Made by a program: the position numbers and the translations under genes. From contig CAMXWX010000008.1 in assembly GCA_947252975.1 (NCBI GenBank), positions 1-34,749 of the forward strand: 34,749 nucleotides of DNA. Direction: 5' to 3'. This DNA is from an uncultured Gardnerella sp. Its GTDB lineage: Bacteria; Actinomycetota; Actinomycetes; Actinomycetales; Bifidobacteriaceae. Under the pieces are notes generated by a model that was given only the letters and a program-made list of their open reading frames with translations, was not told the DNA's origin and searched no databases. Shown here one piece after another: positions 34,559 through 34,749 of the stretch (positions are counted from its first letter, which is position 1; each line of letters opens with the position of its first letter).

Positions 34559-34749
34559 ATGACGGTTGAGTTTCGTCCAGTTAAAATTAACGACATTGAC
34601 GCAATCGTAGAAGAATACGAGCGCACATGGGGGATCGCGAATGCTGTTGGAGCAGACGCTTCGCGCAATCTTTCTAGGCGATTTGTGCTGCACTATTTGG
34701 AGCCTTCCACATTCGGAACTGTTGCAACAATAAACGGCAAATTTATGGG
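34559..34749 (+). CDS. GNAT family N-acetyltransferase, 3' end cut off
   Basis: An ATG at 34559 opens a frame of 63 codons that runs off the right edge. It begins MTVEFRPVKINDIDAIVEEY, the usual opening strand and helix of GNAT acetyltransferases. The strand ending FGTVATINGKFMG fits the central beta-strands before the acetyl-CoA loop, which would lie outside the window. GAAGGA at 34549-34554 is four bases before the ATG. The gene follows adnB after 87 AT-rich bases with no clear terminator. Substrate unknown. Confidence 0.7.
   Translation, partial: MTVEFRPVKINDIDAIVEEYERTWGIANAVGADASRNLSRRFVLHYLEPSTFGTVATINGKFM

Overview
The window is a piece of an AT-rich actinobacterial chromosome. Full-length RpoB and RpoC of the bifidobacterial type (TTG and GTG starts, 1188 and 1339 residues), a two-subunit AdnAB-type helicase-nuclease and the low-GC codon use point to Bifidobacteriaceae, most likely Gardnerella. 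That name is an inference from recognised protein sequence; no search was run.

Layout. (1) 1-12517 is a cell-surface polysaccharide locus. It starts with the minus-strand ABC-2 permease (3' end outside the window). It continues with an NAD-dependent epimerase, a GtrB-type polyprenyl-phosphate glycosyltransferase, and a convergent minus-strand multi-spanning GtrII-like glycosyltransferase. A tightly packed plus-strand operon follows (4672-12517): GT2, RgpF-type protein, acyltransferase 3, two more GT2s and UDP-galactopyranose mutase. Together they could build a rhamnan/galactofuranose-type chain, export it through the ABC transporter, and decorate it outside the membrane. (2) 12518-13245 carries tRNA-Ser(GGA) on the minus strand and a palindrome-rich repeat island. 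(3) 13246-15714 holds an EamA transporter, a TrmL-type tRNA methyltransferase and a small membrane-anchored protein of unknown function. (4) 15715-23690 is rpoB-rpoC, with a structured leader and a strong intrinsic terminator. (5) 23703-24052 is a second palindrome-rich island, sharing modules with the first in opposite orientation. (6) 24241-25011 is a Pr6Pr-like membrane protein. (7) 25231-34471 is the translationally coupled adnA-adnB pair, both swollen by serine/aspartate-rich repeats. (8) 34559 to the end is the start of a GNAT acetyltransferase.

Two themes stand out. First, the islands at 12772-13029 and 23703-24052 are built from the same modules: conserved flanks around exchangeable perfect palindromes, rearranged and nested, with a paired base change that keeps a stem. 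Second, short tandem duplications (7-20 bp, most of them perfect) lie in many intergenic gaps, often close to a start codon, and in frame inside genes. Three genes also look leaderless, with a TANNNT box 7-8 bases before the ATG and no Shine-Dalgarno. I found no CRISPR array, transposase, phage gene or rRNA.
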